A stretch of DNA of 64,000 nt, from NCBI RefSeq assembly GCF_001421015.2, contig NZ_CP013023.1:3651501-3715500 (forward strand), in the 5' to 3' direction. This document shows positions 36,780 to 46,558 of this stretch, piece by piece. Origin of the DNA: Paenibacillus bovis. Its GTDB lineage: Bacteria; Bacillota; Bacilli; Paenibacillales; Paenibacillaceae. The notes beneath the pieces are model-generated. The model saw only the letters and a program-made list of their open reading frames with translations, was not told the DNA's origin and made no database searches. Within the stretch, counting starts at the first letter, position 1, and every line of letters starts with the position of its first letter. The position numbers and the translations under genes were made by a program.

Positions 36780-36802
36780 CGAATTATCAATCTTTTTGCG
36801 TT

Positions 36803-36847
36803 TATTCACGAACTATACATTAAATTCATTCATTATTCATTCGTTTT
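36803..36847 (-). promoter_or_regulatory. PurBox-like elements upstream of the purine permease
   Basis: ATTCACGAACTAT (about 36803-36815) matches 11 of 13 positions of the Bacillus PurR PurBox, and an inverted ATTCGTTTTTAT lies at 36839. The gap between the two CGAA/TTCG cores (~26 bases) is slightly longer than usual, so this is tentative. Confidence 0.35.
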
Positions 36848-37010
36848 TATCATTTATAAGTTGTTTTAGAGCTGGCTCTTTCAAATTTCTGCAAAGGACT
36901 GTTTTTGCAGCTGATATATGAGAACCGCCAGGCTTGCAAACCAACCCTGTTCATTGTATGAAACGTATTTTTGACTTGTATTGGTTCTATAACGTAGTTA
37001 AACAAAATAC

Positions 37011-37060
37011 AAAAAAGTCCGTAGCTTCTTCAATTGCTGAAAAGAGGCTGCGGACTTTTG
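37011..37060. terminator. Bidirectional terminator downstream of the 37146 gene
   Basis: Stem AAAAAAGTCCGTAGC (37011-37025) with GCTGCGGACTTTT (37048-37060). T runs are present on the minus strand and partly on the plus strand. Confidence 0.8.
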
Positions 37061-37145
37061 GACAAGGTTTCATTATTATCTATATAAAAAGTTCTGTACA
37101 ACGCTTTGCATGATTTGAGGTAGCATAGAACACAGAAGATACAGA

Positions 37146-37676
37146 TTAGCTTTCACCATTACATAGAACACACCCAAAACAGGACAAGTATACTTCATGT
37201 TTTTCACATTTGGGATATCCTTCAGGAAGAGTGCGACAGTTATCATATTCCTCTATTGTACGCCAATATTCATAATGACTCGTGTCAATATCGTCTTGGC
37301 CAAACAACAATATCAGTTCTCGGAATGCAGTTAATGCATAACGAATATCTTTCTCGATCGGCGTATAACTTAACCTCTCCCAACCTGCTCGCTGCAGCGC
37401 CAGTTCGATCATCCGCAGCAGAAAAGATTGATTTTCTTCAAAATGGTCCGGTTCCCAGGGCATCTCATCCAGACTAAAGCTCACTGTTCCATTACCAATT
37501 ACATGCTGATCATGTTGAGCCAGCCATATGACGAATTCTTTCTCCCGGTCTGCCCTTGCCAGCAAGGAACCACTAAGTACGAGAGTATCGATAAATATAC
37601 GTGTTGACACATTGCTCATCTCAAGTTCCGGTTGATCGATTCGGTTATGGCTGGTCAGGTAAACGGTATTCGCCAA
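37146..37676 (-). CDS. Hypothetical protein with C-terminal cysteine cluster
   Basis: A 176-residue protein not assigned to a family. The C-terminal tail contains CEKHEVYLSCFGCVLC, which may bind a metal. The longest frame starts right after the methyltransferase stop (37733) without a ribosome site, whereas GGAGG seven bases before a TTG at 37676 gives MANTVYLTSHNRIDQPELE, so I prefer the latter. It is co-transcribed with the methyltransferase. No membrane segment. Confidence 0.6.
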   Translation of the reverse strand: MANTVYLTSHNRIDQPELEMSNVSTRIFIDTLVLSGSLLARADREKEFVIWLAQHDQHVIGNGTVSFSLDEMPWEPDHFEENQSFLLRMIELALQRAGWERLSYTPIEKDIRYALTAFRELILLFGQDDIDTSHYEYWRTIEEYDNCRTLPEGYPKCEKHEVYLSCFGCVLCNGES

Positions 37677-37733
37677 CAAAATGCCTCCTACAGATAGGTT
37701 GAAAGAGTTATTGAACCCTCTCAGCAAACGCAT

Positions 37734-38519
37734 TTATCTTTTTCTGCATACATAGATCATCTCTTCACTGGTCGAACCAAGTGGTGTCTTCTGCCAATCT
37801 CCGTAACATTCCACAACTTCGAATCTGTGGCTACTGAGCAACCGTTTCATCTCCTGCGGATAGACATAACGCAGATAGATATGAGTAATTCGTTCATCGG
37901 CACTCTGATTTACGGTTTCTCTAAATCGCCGGATCGTCTCATAATGCTGAATCTGATTCAGCGCATCATACCGGCTGATTGTGTACACGTCCACATCTTG
38001 CCCGGTAGTTGTATCTGTATAACTACGCCAGTATTCTTCCGTCTCGGGTTGAAGGAGTTCTTCGGCCGAGGGGGATCGTGTATTGAATACAAACCATCCG
38101 CCGGAATTCAGATGATGATTTACCGAATAAAGCAGTCCATCCTGCTCTTCGTTCGTCAGAAAATGCTGAAAAGAATTCCCTACTGTGAAAATGAAATCAC
38201 TTCGTTGATCCAGTTGAAAAGAAGTACAGTCCTGCTCAAGCCACTGTATACTCTGATAATGATCTTTTAATAAAATAGCAGCCTTGGCTTTGGCCTGATC
38301 CAGCATACCTTGATGAATATCGATCCCGATCATCGGATAACCTGCCTGTGCAAGTGGAATCGTAGCCCGTCCTGTACCGCAGGCCAGATCGATAATCGGT
38401 CCTTGTACCTGTTCTGCCAGCTGTCGAAGAAAAGCAATATCTTCGGTATAACTGCCATTTTCTTGATCATATAATTGAGGTTGATCATATTCTTCACTAT
38501 TGTAGTAGGTTGAGTGCAT
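37734..38519 (-). CDS. Class I SAM-dependent methyltransferase
   Basis: A 261-residue cytoplasmic enzyme with the SAM-binding motif I (IIDLACGTGRATIPLAQAG, about 42-60), the acidic residue at the end of strand 2 (MIGIDIHQGML) and motif IV-like SDFIFTVGNSFQHFL. It resembles small-molecule methyltransferases of the Methyltransf_25 type; the substrate is unknown. GGGAG eight bases before the ATG. A small GTG-started gene lies just upstream and a hypothetical gene just downstream. Confidence 0.87.
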   Translation of the reverse strand: MHSTYYNSEEYDQPQLYDQENGSYTEDIAFLRQLAEQVQGPIIDLACGTGRATIPLAQAGYPMIGIDIHQGMLDQAKAKAAILLKDHYQSIQWLEQDCTSFQLDQRSDFIFTVGNSFQHFLTNEEQDGLLYSVNHHLNSGGWFVFNTRSPSAEELLQPETEEYWRSYTDTTTGQDVDVYTISRYDALNQIQHYETIRRFRETVNQSADERITHIYLRYVYPQEMKRLLSSHRFEVVECYGDWQKTPLGSTSEEMIYVCRKR

Positions 38520-38544
38520 TATTTTTTCTCCCTATTGCTCTTGC

Positions 38545-38748
38545 CTATCGTTGCTCCGGCATATGATAAACGTCTTCGCCTCTTCGCAAGTAATAGACAA
38601 TATCGTCGATAATCTTCTCTGCATGAACCTGACTATATTTGCCGTACACTTGTCCGTTGATTCGTATAATACATGGAGATTCCGAGATATCTACTGTCGC
38701 TTCCTTCAACTCAACAAGTGACAACTTGTCCTGTGAACAAATAAACAC
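38545..38748 (-). CDS. Small hypothetical protein
   Basis: A 67-residue protein, VELKEATVDISESPCIIRINGQVYGKY-type beta strands followed by a helix. Not recognised. It is supported as real by a clear GGAGG nine bases before a GTG start and by its position 25 bases before the methyltransferase start. Confidence 0.6.
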   Translation of the reverse strand: MFICSQDKLSLVELKEATVDISESPCIIRINGQVYGKYSQVHAEKIIDDIVYYLRRGEDVYHMPEQR

Positions 38749-38860
38749 CTTTTATCCCTCCTAGCAGGTATTATTCCTTAAATTGGTATAATTATCATTA
38801 TAAGTTACCAATATCAAAATAATATATGATCTTATTAATAAAGTCATCTATACTTTGGAA

Positions 38861-39790
38861 TTATCCTTCTGAATAAGGAGGTTGCACGCGGATAACTACA
38901 TTTCCCTTTTTATGCCCTTGCTCTACATAACGGTGTGCTTCGGGAATCTCATCCAGCGTATAAAAACGGTCAATAACCGGCCAGATCTCACCTGCTTCCG
39001 CTCTCTCACGAATATATACCAGATCTTCTCTGGTCGTACGGATCATTCCCTGTCCATCGACAGTAATATAGGTTCCGCCCGGAACCAATACTTTTAGCGC
39101 CTGCTTTTCCGGAAGTTTCCCTACCGCATCGAAGACCACATCATATCGCTTGAGCTGTTCCCGAAATGAAGGCTGTGTATAATCGAGTACCTCTGAAGCT
39201 CCCATCTCACGTACAAGGGATACATGATCCGGACCGCATACTCCTGTCACTATCGCCCCATAATAAACAGCCAACTGAACCGAAGTCGTTCCTACTGCAC
39301 CTGATGCCCCGTAGATTAATACACGCTGACCGGGCTGAATACGCGCGCGTCGCAAAAAGCACAAGGCGGATGTACCACTATATGGTAACGCTGCCGCCTG
39401 CTCATACTCCATACCGGCCGGCATATGTGTAATCTGCGCATGTTCAGGCAGACGTATGTACTCGGCATGAGCGCTGAAACGCATACCTGTAAGTGCAAAC
39501 ACGCGATCACCCCGCTGAAACTGTGTCACTTCACTGCCGCAGTCGACAACTTCACCAGCGAATTCTACGCCAAGTACCGGATTTCTCGGTCTTTGCAGCC
39601 CCAGTACCAATCGCATCGGAATCCAGAGCAGAGGAGGACTTTGAAACTTGCGTACTCGTATATCTCCTGCCGATACCGTCGTGGCATGAATCCGGATAAT
39701 CAGATCCTTTTTACCGGGAACCGGAGTTTCCAGATTCGCTAATTGCAGAAAATCGGCCGATCCGTAGCGGGTACATATTACTGCTCGCAT
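38861..39790 (-). CDS. Zinc-independent MDR-family NAD(P) oxidoreductase (quinone oxidoreductase-like)
   Basis: A 309-residue medium-chain dehydrogenase/reductase. The N-terminal GroES-like domain (VLGVEFAGEVVDCGSEV, FQRGDRVFAL) lacks the zinc-binding cysteines. The Rossmann nucleotide-binding motif is YGASGAVGTTSVQLA. The closest functional group is NADPH:quinone reductase-like enzymes; the natural substrate cannot be told. AAGGAG precedes the ATG. Divergent from the hypothetical gene at 39903. Confidence 0.87.
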   Translation of the reverse strand: MRAVICTRYGSADFLQLANLETPVPGKKDLIIRIHATTVSAGDIRVRKFQSPPLLWIPMRLVLGLQRPRNPVLGVEFAGEVVDCGSEVTQFQRGDRVFALTGMRFSAHAEYIRLPEHAQITHMPAGMEYEQAAALPYSGTSALCFLRRARIQPGQRVLIYGASGAVGTTSVQLAVYYGAIVTGVCGPDHVSLVREMGASEVLDYTQPSFREQLKRYDVVFDAVGKLPEKQALKVLVPGGTYITVDGQGMIRTTREDLVYIRERAEAGEIWPVIDRFYTLDEIPEAHRYVEQGHKKGNVVIRVQPPYSEG

Positions 39791-39902
39791 GATTGATCTC
39801 CTTCGCTCTTTTTATTTTGATAAAAGTATCGGTTGGGATGGTACAATATTCAGAAAACCAGATGATACACGATTCTCATTTTATTACATAAAGGAGTAAC
39901 TC

Positions 39903-40775
39903 ATGGATGCCAAATTGTTAAAAGCACTCAAAAAACTGTACAACTATTCCAATTATACGTATGATGCCGATCGCAAGGTCAGTATTTACCAGACCGATAC
40001 ACTTCTCCCGGCCGAGCAGGAACTGCTGGAGCAGCACCAATGGGAAGCCAATGAGCTGGATAGCTTTACCCATGAGAGTATTCATGAACAACTCATTAAA
40101 TTACAATCTCATCCGGGTCTGTCCTGGGAGTCCGTCGCTGCTGCATTTCTCGCCGGGGTAGGCGGGAGCTTCCCGCGTGGCATTTCCTCCCTGGAAAGCT
40201 ATCATCGCATGATTCATGCATATGCCCATCCCTATGAACAAGCAGAACGATTTGTATGCTGCAAAGTATGTGGATTCCATACCTATAGTGGAGGCTGGAA
40301 AAATCTGTCCTATTTACGCTATGTTCTTTATCTGGGCAATACCTATGGCAGTGATCCGGTTGGCGCATGGACTGATCTAAATGAACTGACTGTGATTCAG
40401 GATCAACAGCCTGTACATCCTTCTGCAGAAGATATTGAAGTATTCCGCAGACTTTTGCAACTACTGGAAGAAGCAGATCCGGAAGAAACACCTGGACAAT
40501 TGGAAAAGCGGCTCACTTCGCTCAAACTGATCAAGGGAACAAAAGGGATACGGCGTGGTATTTTGCAGTCACTCTCTACCGTAGGTGTTCTGCCCAATGT
40601 CATCGTAGAACTATCTCCAGAACACTGGACGAATCAGGAGACTATTCTGAATGGAGAACTGCAGCTGCATAATACCAGAGGACGCTCGGATATGCAGATG
40701 CCCTGGGCCGGCTGGCATGGTGAACTGCGAGTCAATTCAGACAAATTGCAGCAGATTTTCGGATACTGGCTGTAG
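39903..40775 (+). CDS. Hypothetical protein with a CxxC motif
   Basis: A 290-residue soluble protein that I do not recognise. It contains ERFVCCKVCGFHTYSGGWKN, a possible metal-binding knuckle, and ends in WHGELRVNSDKLQQIFGYWL. AAGGAG precedes the ATG. An imperfect hairpin follows (40796-40843) without a clear T run. Confidence 0.6.
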   Translation: MDAKLLKALKKLYNYSNYTYDADRKVSIYQTDTLLPAEQELLEQHQWEANELDSFTHESIHEQLIKLQSHPGLSWESVAAAFLAGVGGSFPRGISSLESYHRMIHAYAHPYEQAERFVCCKVCGFHTYSGGWKNLSYLRYVLYLGNTYGSDPVGAWTDLNELTVIQDQQPVHPSAEDIEVFRRLLQLLEEADPEETPGQLEKRLTSLKLIKGTKGIRRGILQSLSTVGVLPNVIVELSPEHWTNQETILNGELQLHNTRGRSDMQMPWAGWHGELRVNSDKLQQIFGYWL

Positions 40776-40795
40776 TGCTGGAGAAATCACAAGCG

Positions 40796-40843
40796 CCGCA
40801 ATCCTTTTTGACCGGATACAGTATCAGGATCAAAGGAATTGCG
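40796..40843. other. Hairpin in the convergent gap between 39903 and 40948 genes
   Basis: GCCGCAATCCTTT pairs with AAAGGAATTGCGGC across a ~20-base loop. Placement between convergent genes suggests a terminator, but neither strand has a good T tract. Confidence 0.4.
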
Positions 40844-40947
40844 GCTGAATTTATACGGATAAACCACTATATTGTTGTATGATTACTGATCATCCAAATG
40901 ATCTATAATTCAATAGAGTCTGATAAGATCAGATGCCCGATCTCTCG

Positions 40948-41856
40948 CTATATCCGGTTCGCTACTTTTTGTGCCTGTTCATCCAGCACATGCGCCGACG
41001 TGGCAATCGCATTAAAAGCATCCATAGCGGTCTGTACCTGCTGTTGTCCATATTCTACACTCTGCTGGACATCGCTGGTACCATTAACTATTTTCTGTAC
41101 TTCCACACTCATGGAATCGACGCTTTGCTTAACCTGGATAATAGAATCTTCCACCATGGAAGACAGTTTGCGCACTTCCCGTGCTACCACATTGAAGCCT
41201 CTGCCAAACTCCCCGGCATGAGTCGCTTCGATTGCTGCATTGAGCGCCAGCATGTGAGTCTGCGAAGCGATCTTGCGGATCGTCTGCACTACATCCTGAA
41301 TCTCGTATGCCTGCTCCTGCAGATTACTCAGAGTCGCTGTATTTACGCCTGATGATTCGACGATGCGATTCATGCTGTGCAGCAGCCCCTCACTGTGCTC
41401 AATACCTGCAGCAGAGCGTATATTCAGCACCTGCGCTGTTTTTTGCAATCCTTCTACTACCGAGGACAGCTCTACATGCCGGGCAGTAATATCGGTTGCC
41501 ACTTTGGTAACGCCAATGACATTGCGTCTTCCCTGATCCCAGACCGGCATATAGGTAGCATCCAGCCAGACAGCATTGCCCTGACTGTTGCGTCTTTGTA
41601 TTTTGTCATGAAACGTTTTGCCGGAGAGCAGATTATCCCAGAACTGCGCATACTCCGGGCTGTTATAAAATTCGGGAAAGCAGAGATTTTTATGATACAT
41701 TCCTATCATTTCATCTACGGTATAACCAACAACTTTGGCAAAAATCGAATTGACGTAAGCGATCCGGTGATGCGTATCAAACCGTATAATGGCCAGATTA
41801 TCCTGCAAAGTGCGTACGACCAGTTCATCCGTGACCTGCTGATTCAACTTTTCCAT
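40948..41856 (-). CDS. Soluble PAS-domain methyl-accepting chemotaxis-type protein
   Basis: A 302-residue protein. Residues 10-130 form a PAS domain ([35 protein letters not shown]). The C-terminal half is a short MCP signalling coiled coil with the hairpin-tip sequence ([32 protein letters not shown]) that binds CheA/CheW. No membrane segment, so it senses a cytoplasmic cue such as redox or a ligand. GGAGG seven bases before ATG 41856 sets the start. No che genes nearby. Confidence 0.88.
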   Translation of the reverse strand: MEKLNQQVTDELVVRTLQDNLAIIRFDTHHRIAYVNSIFAKVVGYTVDEMIGMYHKNLCFPEFYNSPEYAQFWDNLLSGKTFHDKIQRRNSQGNAVWLDATYMPVWDQGRRNVIGVTKVATDITARHVELSSVVEGLQKTAQVLNIRSAAGIEHSEGLLHSMNRIVESSGVNTATLSNLQEQAYEIQDVVQTIRKIASQTHMLALNAAIEATHAGEFGRGFNVVAREVRKLSSMVEDSIIQVKQSVDSMSVEVQKIVNGTSDVQQSVEYGQQQVQTAMDAFNAIATSAHVLDEQAQKVANRI

Positions 41857-42114
41857 AGGAACCCTCCAGCATCTATTGGTTAGTTGCTTGTACTGCTGCA
41901 TGATAACTGTTTCAACATCAATTAAAATCCTAAGGTACCAATATTAACCATTATAAAGCAAAATAAAGCAAATGATTACTATAATTTCAATTAGTAAAAG
42001 ATCTGTCCGATCCTTAGCCAGATTGTTCATAAATAGCAAGATCGTTCATTCCTCTTTGCAGGGAAAACGATTAAGCTATAGACATACCACTTCCACCGAG
42101 ATGAGGTCTGATTG

Positions 42115-42588
42115 ATGAATACATACTGCAAAAGCGTTTTCGAGCAAATGGATATGGCTATTCAATCCATGGTAGAGCTGATTCGTGTTCTGGATGAACA
42201 GGATTTGGAGCTCCGGCCAACGCCCGACAAAATGTCGATCGGTGAGCTGATTGCGCATATTGCTGTACTTTGCAAAGCGGATTTCCTGATTGGTGCCGGG
42301 TGTAAAGAAGAAGAAATAGATTTATTTTATGAGCAAGCCGAGCCGTCTATGCAAAAGGCTTCGCTGGAACAAGCTTTACTTGATAATTATGACTTTCTGC
42401 GCCGGGGTATTGCTGCATTAAGTGACGAACAGCTGATGCAGCGAACTACGGCGTTCTGGGGAGGTGTTCATACCCGGTTTGAGTGGCTGCTGGATACGCA
42501 GGCCCACCTGTATCATCATCGCGGACAACTGCATGCCATGATGGTACATGTAATGAAGATCGAGCCTGGTGTGCGATTGTTTGAATAA
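42115..42588 (+). CDS. DinB family protein
   Basis: A 157-residue four-helix protein of the DinB/YfiT superfamily. The metal-binding histidines appear in ELIAHIAVL (His48) and AHLYHHRGQLHAM (near residue 135). Members include thiol transferases and damage-induced proteins; the specific reaction is unknown. GAGG eight bases before ATG 42115 is preferred over the TTG at 42112. It lies 13 bases upstream of the phosphotransferase start, so they form one operon. Confidence 0.85.
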   Translation: MNTYCKSVFEQMDMAIQSMVELIRVLDEQDLELRPTPDKMSIGELIAHIAVLCKADFLIGAGCKEEEIDLFYEQAEPSMQKASLEQALLDNYDFLRRGIAALSDEQLMQRTTAFWGGVHTRFEWLLDTQAHLYHHRGQLHAMMVHVMKIEPGVRLFE

Positions 42589-42601
42589 AGGAGCGAATCC
42601 A

Positions 42602-43576
42602 ATGAAAACAAACTGGGAACATGCCTCCGGCGCGAGGGAAATTGCAAAGCCACAGCTGGAAAAAATGATAGCTTCTGCTTTTCCCGAGCAAAAACTGCTC
42701 CTGGCGGAACGCACGGGTACCGGGCTTAGCAGCGGAACTTACAAAATAAGGCTGGAACATGCAGACATTCCATATCTGCTGCGTATCTCAGCCGGTCATG
42801 CTGATGTCGCCCTGATGGAACGAGCAATTACCGAGAGAATAGACGCTAATATTCCGGTAGCCCGTTATCTTCATCTGGATACAAGCGGCAGCATTTTCCC
42901 GCAACCATGGGCTATTCTGGAATGGAAAGAAGGTGTTCTGCTACGGGATCTGCTGCAATCTTCCGACAATCAGATAATTGCTGATGCTGCGACAGCGGTA
43001 GGTACCGTGCTGGCTCGCATCCACCAATACGAGTTTGCGAGCCATGGATTTCTGGCACCTGATCTGCATATTGCCCATACTCTGGAAATGGGTGCGGACG
43101 GATTTCTTTCCTTTATTACAGATAGTCTGAAGACCGAGCAAGCCGTTCAATGGCTGGACAAGGCGGAGCAGAAAGCGCTATGGGATTTCTGCTTGCTGCA
43201 TGCTCTTCTACTCTCCGATACCGTGGAGACGCCTATACTGGTACATTCGGATTTTAATGGTCTTAATGTACTAATGAGACAGGATTCGAATGGAATTCAG
43301 GTAGCGGCTGTACTGGACTGGGAGTTTGCTTTTTCGGGCAGCCGGTATGTGGATATCGGCAATATGCTGCGTTATGAAGAGGAACAGTCACTGTACGAGC
43401 AGCACTTTATCGAGGCTTATCGTCAGGCTGGTGGACAGCTGGATGAACAGTGGCGTCTACTGTCCAGATTGCAGGAATTGATCGCTCTGCTGGATATGCT
43501 GAGCCACTCGACAGCATCCATGCCTGTTCGTATCGCTGACTTGCAGCAGCTGATTGCCCGCACAATTAGCCTGTAG
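42602..43576 (+). CDS. APH-family phosphotransferase
   Basis: A 324-residue kinase-like protein of the aminoglycoside phosphotransferase/choline kinase family. The catalytic HSDFNGLN (His215, Asp217, Asn222) and the metal-binding DWE (Asp239) are present; the lysine lobe is short. Substrates range from aminoglycosides and macrolides to homoserine and fructosamine, so no drug-resistance claim is warranted. AAGGAG nine bases before ATG 42602 fixes the start; the frame begins further upstream inside the DinB gene. Confidence 0.85.
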   Translation: MKTNWEHASGAREIAKPQLEKMIASAFPEQKLLLAERTGTGLSSGTYKIRLEHADIPYLLRISAGHADVALMERAITERIDANIPVARYLHLDTSGSIFPQPWAILEWKEGVLLRDLLQSSDNQIIADAATAVGTVLARIHQYEFASHGFLAPDLHIAHTLEMGADGFLSFITDSLKTEQAVQWLDKAEQKALWDFCLLHALLLSDTVETPILVHSDFNGLNVLMRQDSNGIQVAAVLDWEFAFSGSRYVDIGNMLRYEEEQSLYEQHFIEAYRQAGGQLDEQWRLLSRLQELIALLDMLSHSTASMPVRIADLQQLIARTISL

Positions 43577-43673
43577 ACCTGCCAATCTACAAATTGTAGA
43601 ATCATTCTTTTGAAATATTTGGAAAAATAGTACAATGAATCTAATCAAATACAGAGAGGAAGTCCAATATACT

Positions 43674-44735
43674 ATGGAAACCAAATCGGCTTATAATCTT
43701 GTCATTGTCGGATATGGCGGCATGGGCAGCTACCATGGACAACTGATAGAGAAAACAGATCGTCTGAATGTCTTCGGGGTGTTTGATACTGCCGACTATC
43801 GTCTGGAACTGGCCAAAGGTAAAGGGTACGAGACCTATGACAGCATGCAGGCTGTACTATCTGATGAGAACGTTGACATTGTATTGATCGCTACACCGAA
43901 TGATGTACACAAAGATCTGGCGATCGAAGCTCTTCGTGCCGGCAAGCATGTGATTTGCGAAAAACCGGTTACCATCTACAGCGCCGACCTGCTGGATATT
44001 ATGAAAGTAGCCGAAGAAACCGGCCGCGTCTTTATGGTTCACCAGAATCGCCGCTGGGACGAGGACTTCCTCATTGTACGTGAATTGATCCAAAAACATA
44101 CGGTTGGCGACGTATTCCATGTGGAATCCCGTGTACAGGGCGCAAACGGTATTCCTGGTGACTGGCGCCAGCTCAAAGCCTATGGCGGCGGTATGCTGCT
44201 GGACTGGGGCGTGCATCTGCTGGATCAGCTGCTGCTGCTCACTGACAGTCAGATCGACAGCGTCTCTGCCCATCTGAGCACTATTCTCGATACCGAAGTC
44301 GACGACGGATTCACTGCCTTTATCCGTTTCAAAGATGGACTGACCGCGCTCGTTGAAGTCGGTACGACCAACTATATCAAGCTGCCACGCTGGTATGTAA
44401 AAGGTTCTGAAGGTACCGCGGTTATCCGCGACTGGGATCTGAGCGGTGAAGTGGTACGCAGCAACCCGGATGTCGAGAAAGTAGAACCCAAGCCGATTCA
44501 GGCAGGACGCGGCCTGACCAAAACGATGGCTCCGCCTTCGGAAGAATCCACGATTCGTGGTCCGATTGAGCGTGCGGAGACGATTCCCGAAGAATTCTAC
44601 AGCAATTTCGTTGCAGTACTCGAAGGTACAGCCAAACCGGCAGTACCGAATACCGAAGTCCACCGTGTACTGGTGCTGATCGAGACATTATTTGAAGCGG
44701 CTGAACAGAATCAGGTTATTCACCGCGATATTTAA
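43674..44735 (+). CDS. Gfo/Idh/MocA family oxidoreductase
   Basis: A 353-residue NAD(P)-dependent dehydrogenase acting on sugars, inositols or similar polyols. Residues 13-18 (GYGGMG) bind the dinucleotide; EKP (96-98) is the family signature; MLLDWGVHLLDQLL follows in the substrate domain. A TACAAT -10 element (43631-43636) overlaps the first in-frame ATG, so that ATG is not in the transcript and ATG 43674 (METKSAYNL) is the start. A strong terminator follows. Confidence 0.88.
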   Translation: METKSAYNLVIVGYGGMGSYHGQLIEKTDRLNVFGVFDTADYRLELAKGKGYETYDSMQAVLSDENVDIVLIATPNDVHKDLAIEALRAGKHVICEKPVTIYSADLLDIMKVAEETGRVFMVHQNRRWDEDFLIVRELIQKHTVGDVFHVESRVQGANGIPGDWRQLKAYGGGMLLDWGVHLLDQLLLLTDSQIDSVSAHLSTILDTEVDDGFTAFIRFKDGLTALVEVGTTNYIKLPRWYVKGSEGTAVIRDWDLSGEVVRSNPDVEKVEPKPIQAGRGLTKTMAPPSEESTIRGPIERAETIPEEFYSNFVAVLEGTAKPAVPNTEVHRVLVLIETLFEAAEQNQVIHRDI

Positions 44736-44763
44736 TAACAATGTCCAAAGTTTCGAAGCGATA

Positions 44764-44816
44764 AAAAAAGGCTGTGTCAGACGCTGATTTGTTCAGTTGC
44801 TGACACAGCCTTTTTT
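44764..44816. terminator. Strong terminator after the Gfo/Idh/MocA gene
   Basis: A 17-bp stem (AAAAAAGGCTGTGTCAG, 44764-44780, with 44800-44816) with A6 and T6 ends. It can act in both directions. Confidence 0.92.
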
Positions 44817-44819
44817 ATT

Positions 44820-44879
44820 GAAGAGCGCGATATATGACAGCACAATCCTATGCTCGTGCTGTCATATATCACGCTCTTC
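44820..44879. repeat. Long near-perfect inverted repeat adjoining the terminator
   Basis: Two 24-base arms (44820-44843 and 44856-44879), starting GAAGAGCG and ending CAGCAC, match at 23 of 24 positions around a 12-base loop. No T run follows, so it is not a normal terminator. Confidence 0.8.
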
Positions 44880-44947
44880 CCTTCGTAATAACTCAAGCCT
44901 GGACGTGATCTGCTGGCTCTACAGCTATTCTCAGCTTCTCAGGCGTA

Positions 44948-44976
44948 TTGAATCGCAATGCGGTACATACTATACT
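44948..44976 (+). promoter_or_regulatory. Sigma-A promoter of the 45020 gene
   Basis: TTGAAT (44948-44953), a 17-base spacer and TATACT (44971-44976), 44 bases before the start codon. Confidence 0.7.
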
Positions 44977-45019
44977 GTAAGGCAATGTGTCAGTAAGCTT
45001 GAAAAGAAAGGAAATCGTC

Positions 45020-46558
45020 ATGATCCCACAAATCGGAGATATTTATTGTGTCTATTCGGAGCAAATGAAGCAGTATACTGCTTGTCAGGTGACTGATTAC
45101 CAGGAGGACGAATCCGGAGGCGGCGGTCTGCTCGCGGCGGTATTGACGCTGGACTGGACCGGTAACGAACTTCCTGATACCGATCAGCTGTATCGTATGC
45201 AGCCTCTGATCTGTAATTATTATTTTTGGAATGACAAGCTGGATCACAGCTATGTAAAAGCCCAGGTGCCAAAAGGTTATATGTATGTAGGTAATATTCC
45301 GCCGCTCACTACCCGGAAGACCAACAGTTATGGCGGTGGGTGGAGCAATGGAGATAGTGTCTACCGACAGCATCAATGGGAACAGATTGATCCTGTACTG
45401 CGCCACAATTTCAAAAAAGCTGCCGATGATTACAGTGAAGTGCAGATTGGCGATATGTCTATCCCCCGCCGGACACATCGCTTGGATGAAGTCATGCTGT
45501 CAAAAATAACAGACTGGTCGGAACTGCACAAACTGCCCTGTCTAACTGAAATTTATACCGACCGCTATGATGAGAATCTGATCTCCTATTTGCGCAGTAA
45601 TCCATTTCTGATCAAATTATCCCTGTCCGGTGAATGTCCTGCTATGATGGATTTCTCGGAAACTCATATCAGGGAGCTGAGTATCCGCGTTAATGGGATA
45701 AAGCAGCTGATCACCGGCGAGCAAATAACTCAGCTGCATCTGTCTGGATCTGCTACAGCTTCTTGGACTATTCAGGCACCGGTCCAGGGAGCAAGAATGA
45801 CTCTATCAGTCAGTAATCCGGAGCTGCTGTTCAGCTTCCATGGATTGCAGCAACTGGATAGTCTCTATGTGTATCAGATTCGGGAGCTGGATATACACCA
45901 ACTGACCCAGCAGTTTCCGCATTTGCAGCTATTACGTCTCTGGGGCAAGCCAGGCAATCTTGGCCGAATCAATGCACTCACCAGACTGAACAAGCTGCAA
46001 GGATTCAGTACACATGATCTGTTCGGCTTTACCGGCGAAGAGTTCCCTTTGCCGGATGACCTGCCGCAGCTATCCTGGCTATGGCTCAGCAGTCTACCTG
46101 CCGATGCCGCGAAAAGTATCAAAAAAGCATACAAATCCCGTATTCCACTTGGACTCGATCTGTCAGTTACCCAGCCCCGCAAACCGCAGTGGTTGGAAGA
46201 AAATTTGGATAATCCTTTTCGTGACTGGGACGGCCGGGAGAATATTACTGCAACCAATGTCAACAAGGCAGCACAGCTCTACAAAAAAATGCTGTCTTCG
46301 ATCCGCACACTGGATCTACAGGCTGAACAATCGGTTATCGTGGAACAGCTCACTGCACTGGTAACCATGTATACGGAAGCCTTTAACAAAATGGAGCAAC
46401 GCAAAAGATGGATCGATACGATTGAACGCGAAGAAATCCATATGATATTGCACCAGCTGCTGGATCAGGCAGAGCAGCGTCTGACTGAGCAGAATCATTC
46501 GCATGCAATGAACCGCGAACAGCTGGAAGCCATTTTTGATGAACTGCGTGATTTCTAA
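45020..46558 (+). CDS. Leucine-rich-repeat-like protein of unknown function
   Basis: A 512-residue protein. The N-terminal ~90 residues (IPQIGDIYCVYSEQMKQYTACQV) resemble Imm26-type domains found beside toxins. The centre (about 160-370) is a run of irregular leucine-rich repeats (LTEIYTDRYDENLI, IKLSLSG, LHLSGSAT, LQLLRLWG, LSWLWLSSLP). The end (390-512) is a helical coiled-coil region. No signal peptide. AAGGAAA seven bases before ATG 45020 decides the start. Function unknown. Confidence 0.65.
   Translation: MIPQIGDIYCVYSEQMKQYTACQVTDYQEDESGGGGLLAAVLTLDWTGNELPDTDQLYRMQPLICNYYFWNDKLDHSYVKAQVPKGYMYVGNIPPLTTRKTNSYGGGWSNGDSVYRQHQWEQIDPVLRHNFKKAADDYSEVQIGDMSIPRRTHRLDEVMLSKITDWSELHKLPCLTEIYTDRYDENLISYLRSNPFLIKLSLSGECPAMMDFSETHIRELSIRVNGIKQLITGEQITQLHLSGSATASWTIQAPVQGARMTLSVSNPELLFSFHGLQQLDSLYVYQIRELDIHQLTQQFPHLQLLRLWGKPGNLGRINALTRLNKLQGFSTHDLFGFTGEEFPLPDDLPQLSWLWLSSLPADAAKSIKKAYKSRIPLGLDLSVTQPRKPQWLEENLDNPFRDWDGRENITATNVNKAAQLYKKMLSSIRTLDLQAEQSVIVEQLTALVTMYTEAFNKMEQRKRWIDTIEREEIHMILHQLLDQAEQRLTEQNHSHAMNREQLEAIFDELRDF

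Noticed and set aside
42602..43576. Aminoglycoside resistance gene
   Set aside because: The APH fold is shared by many metabolic kinases; context with a DinB-type gene gives no support for drug modification.
44820..44879. Second rho-independent terminator
   Set aside because: Neither strand has a proper T tract after the stem, and a full terminator already lies four bases away.
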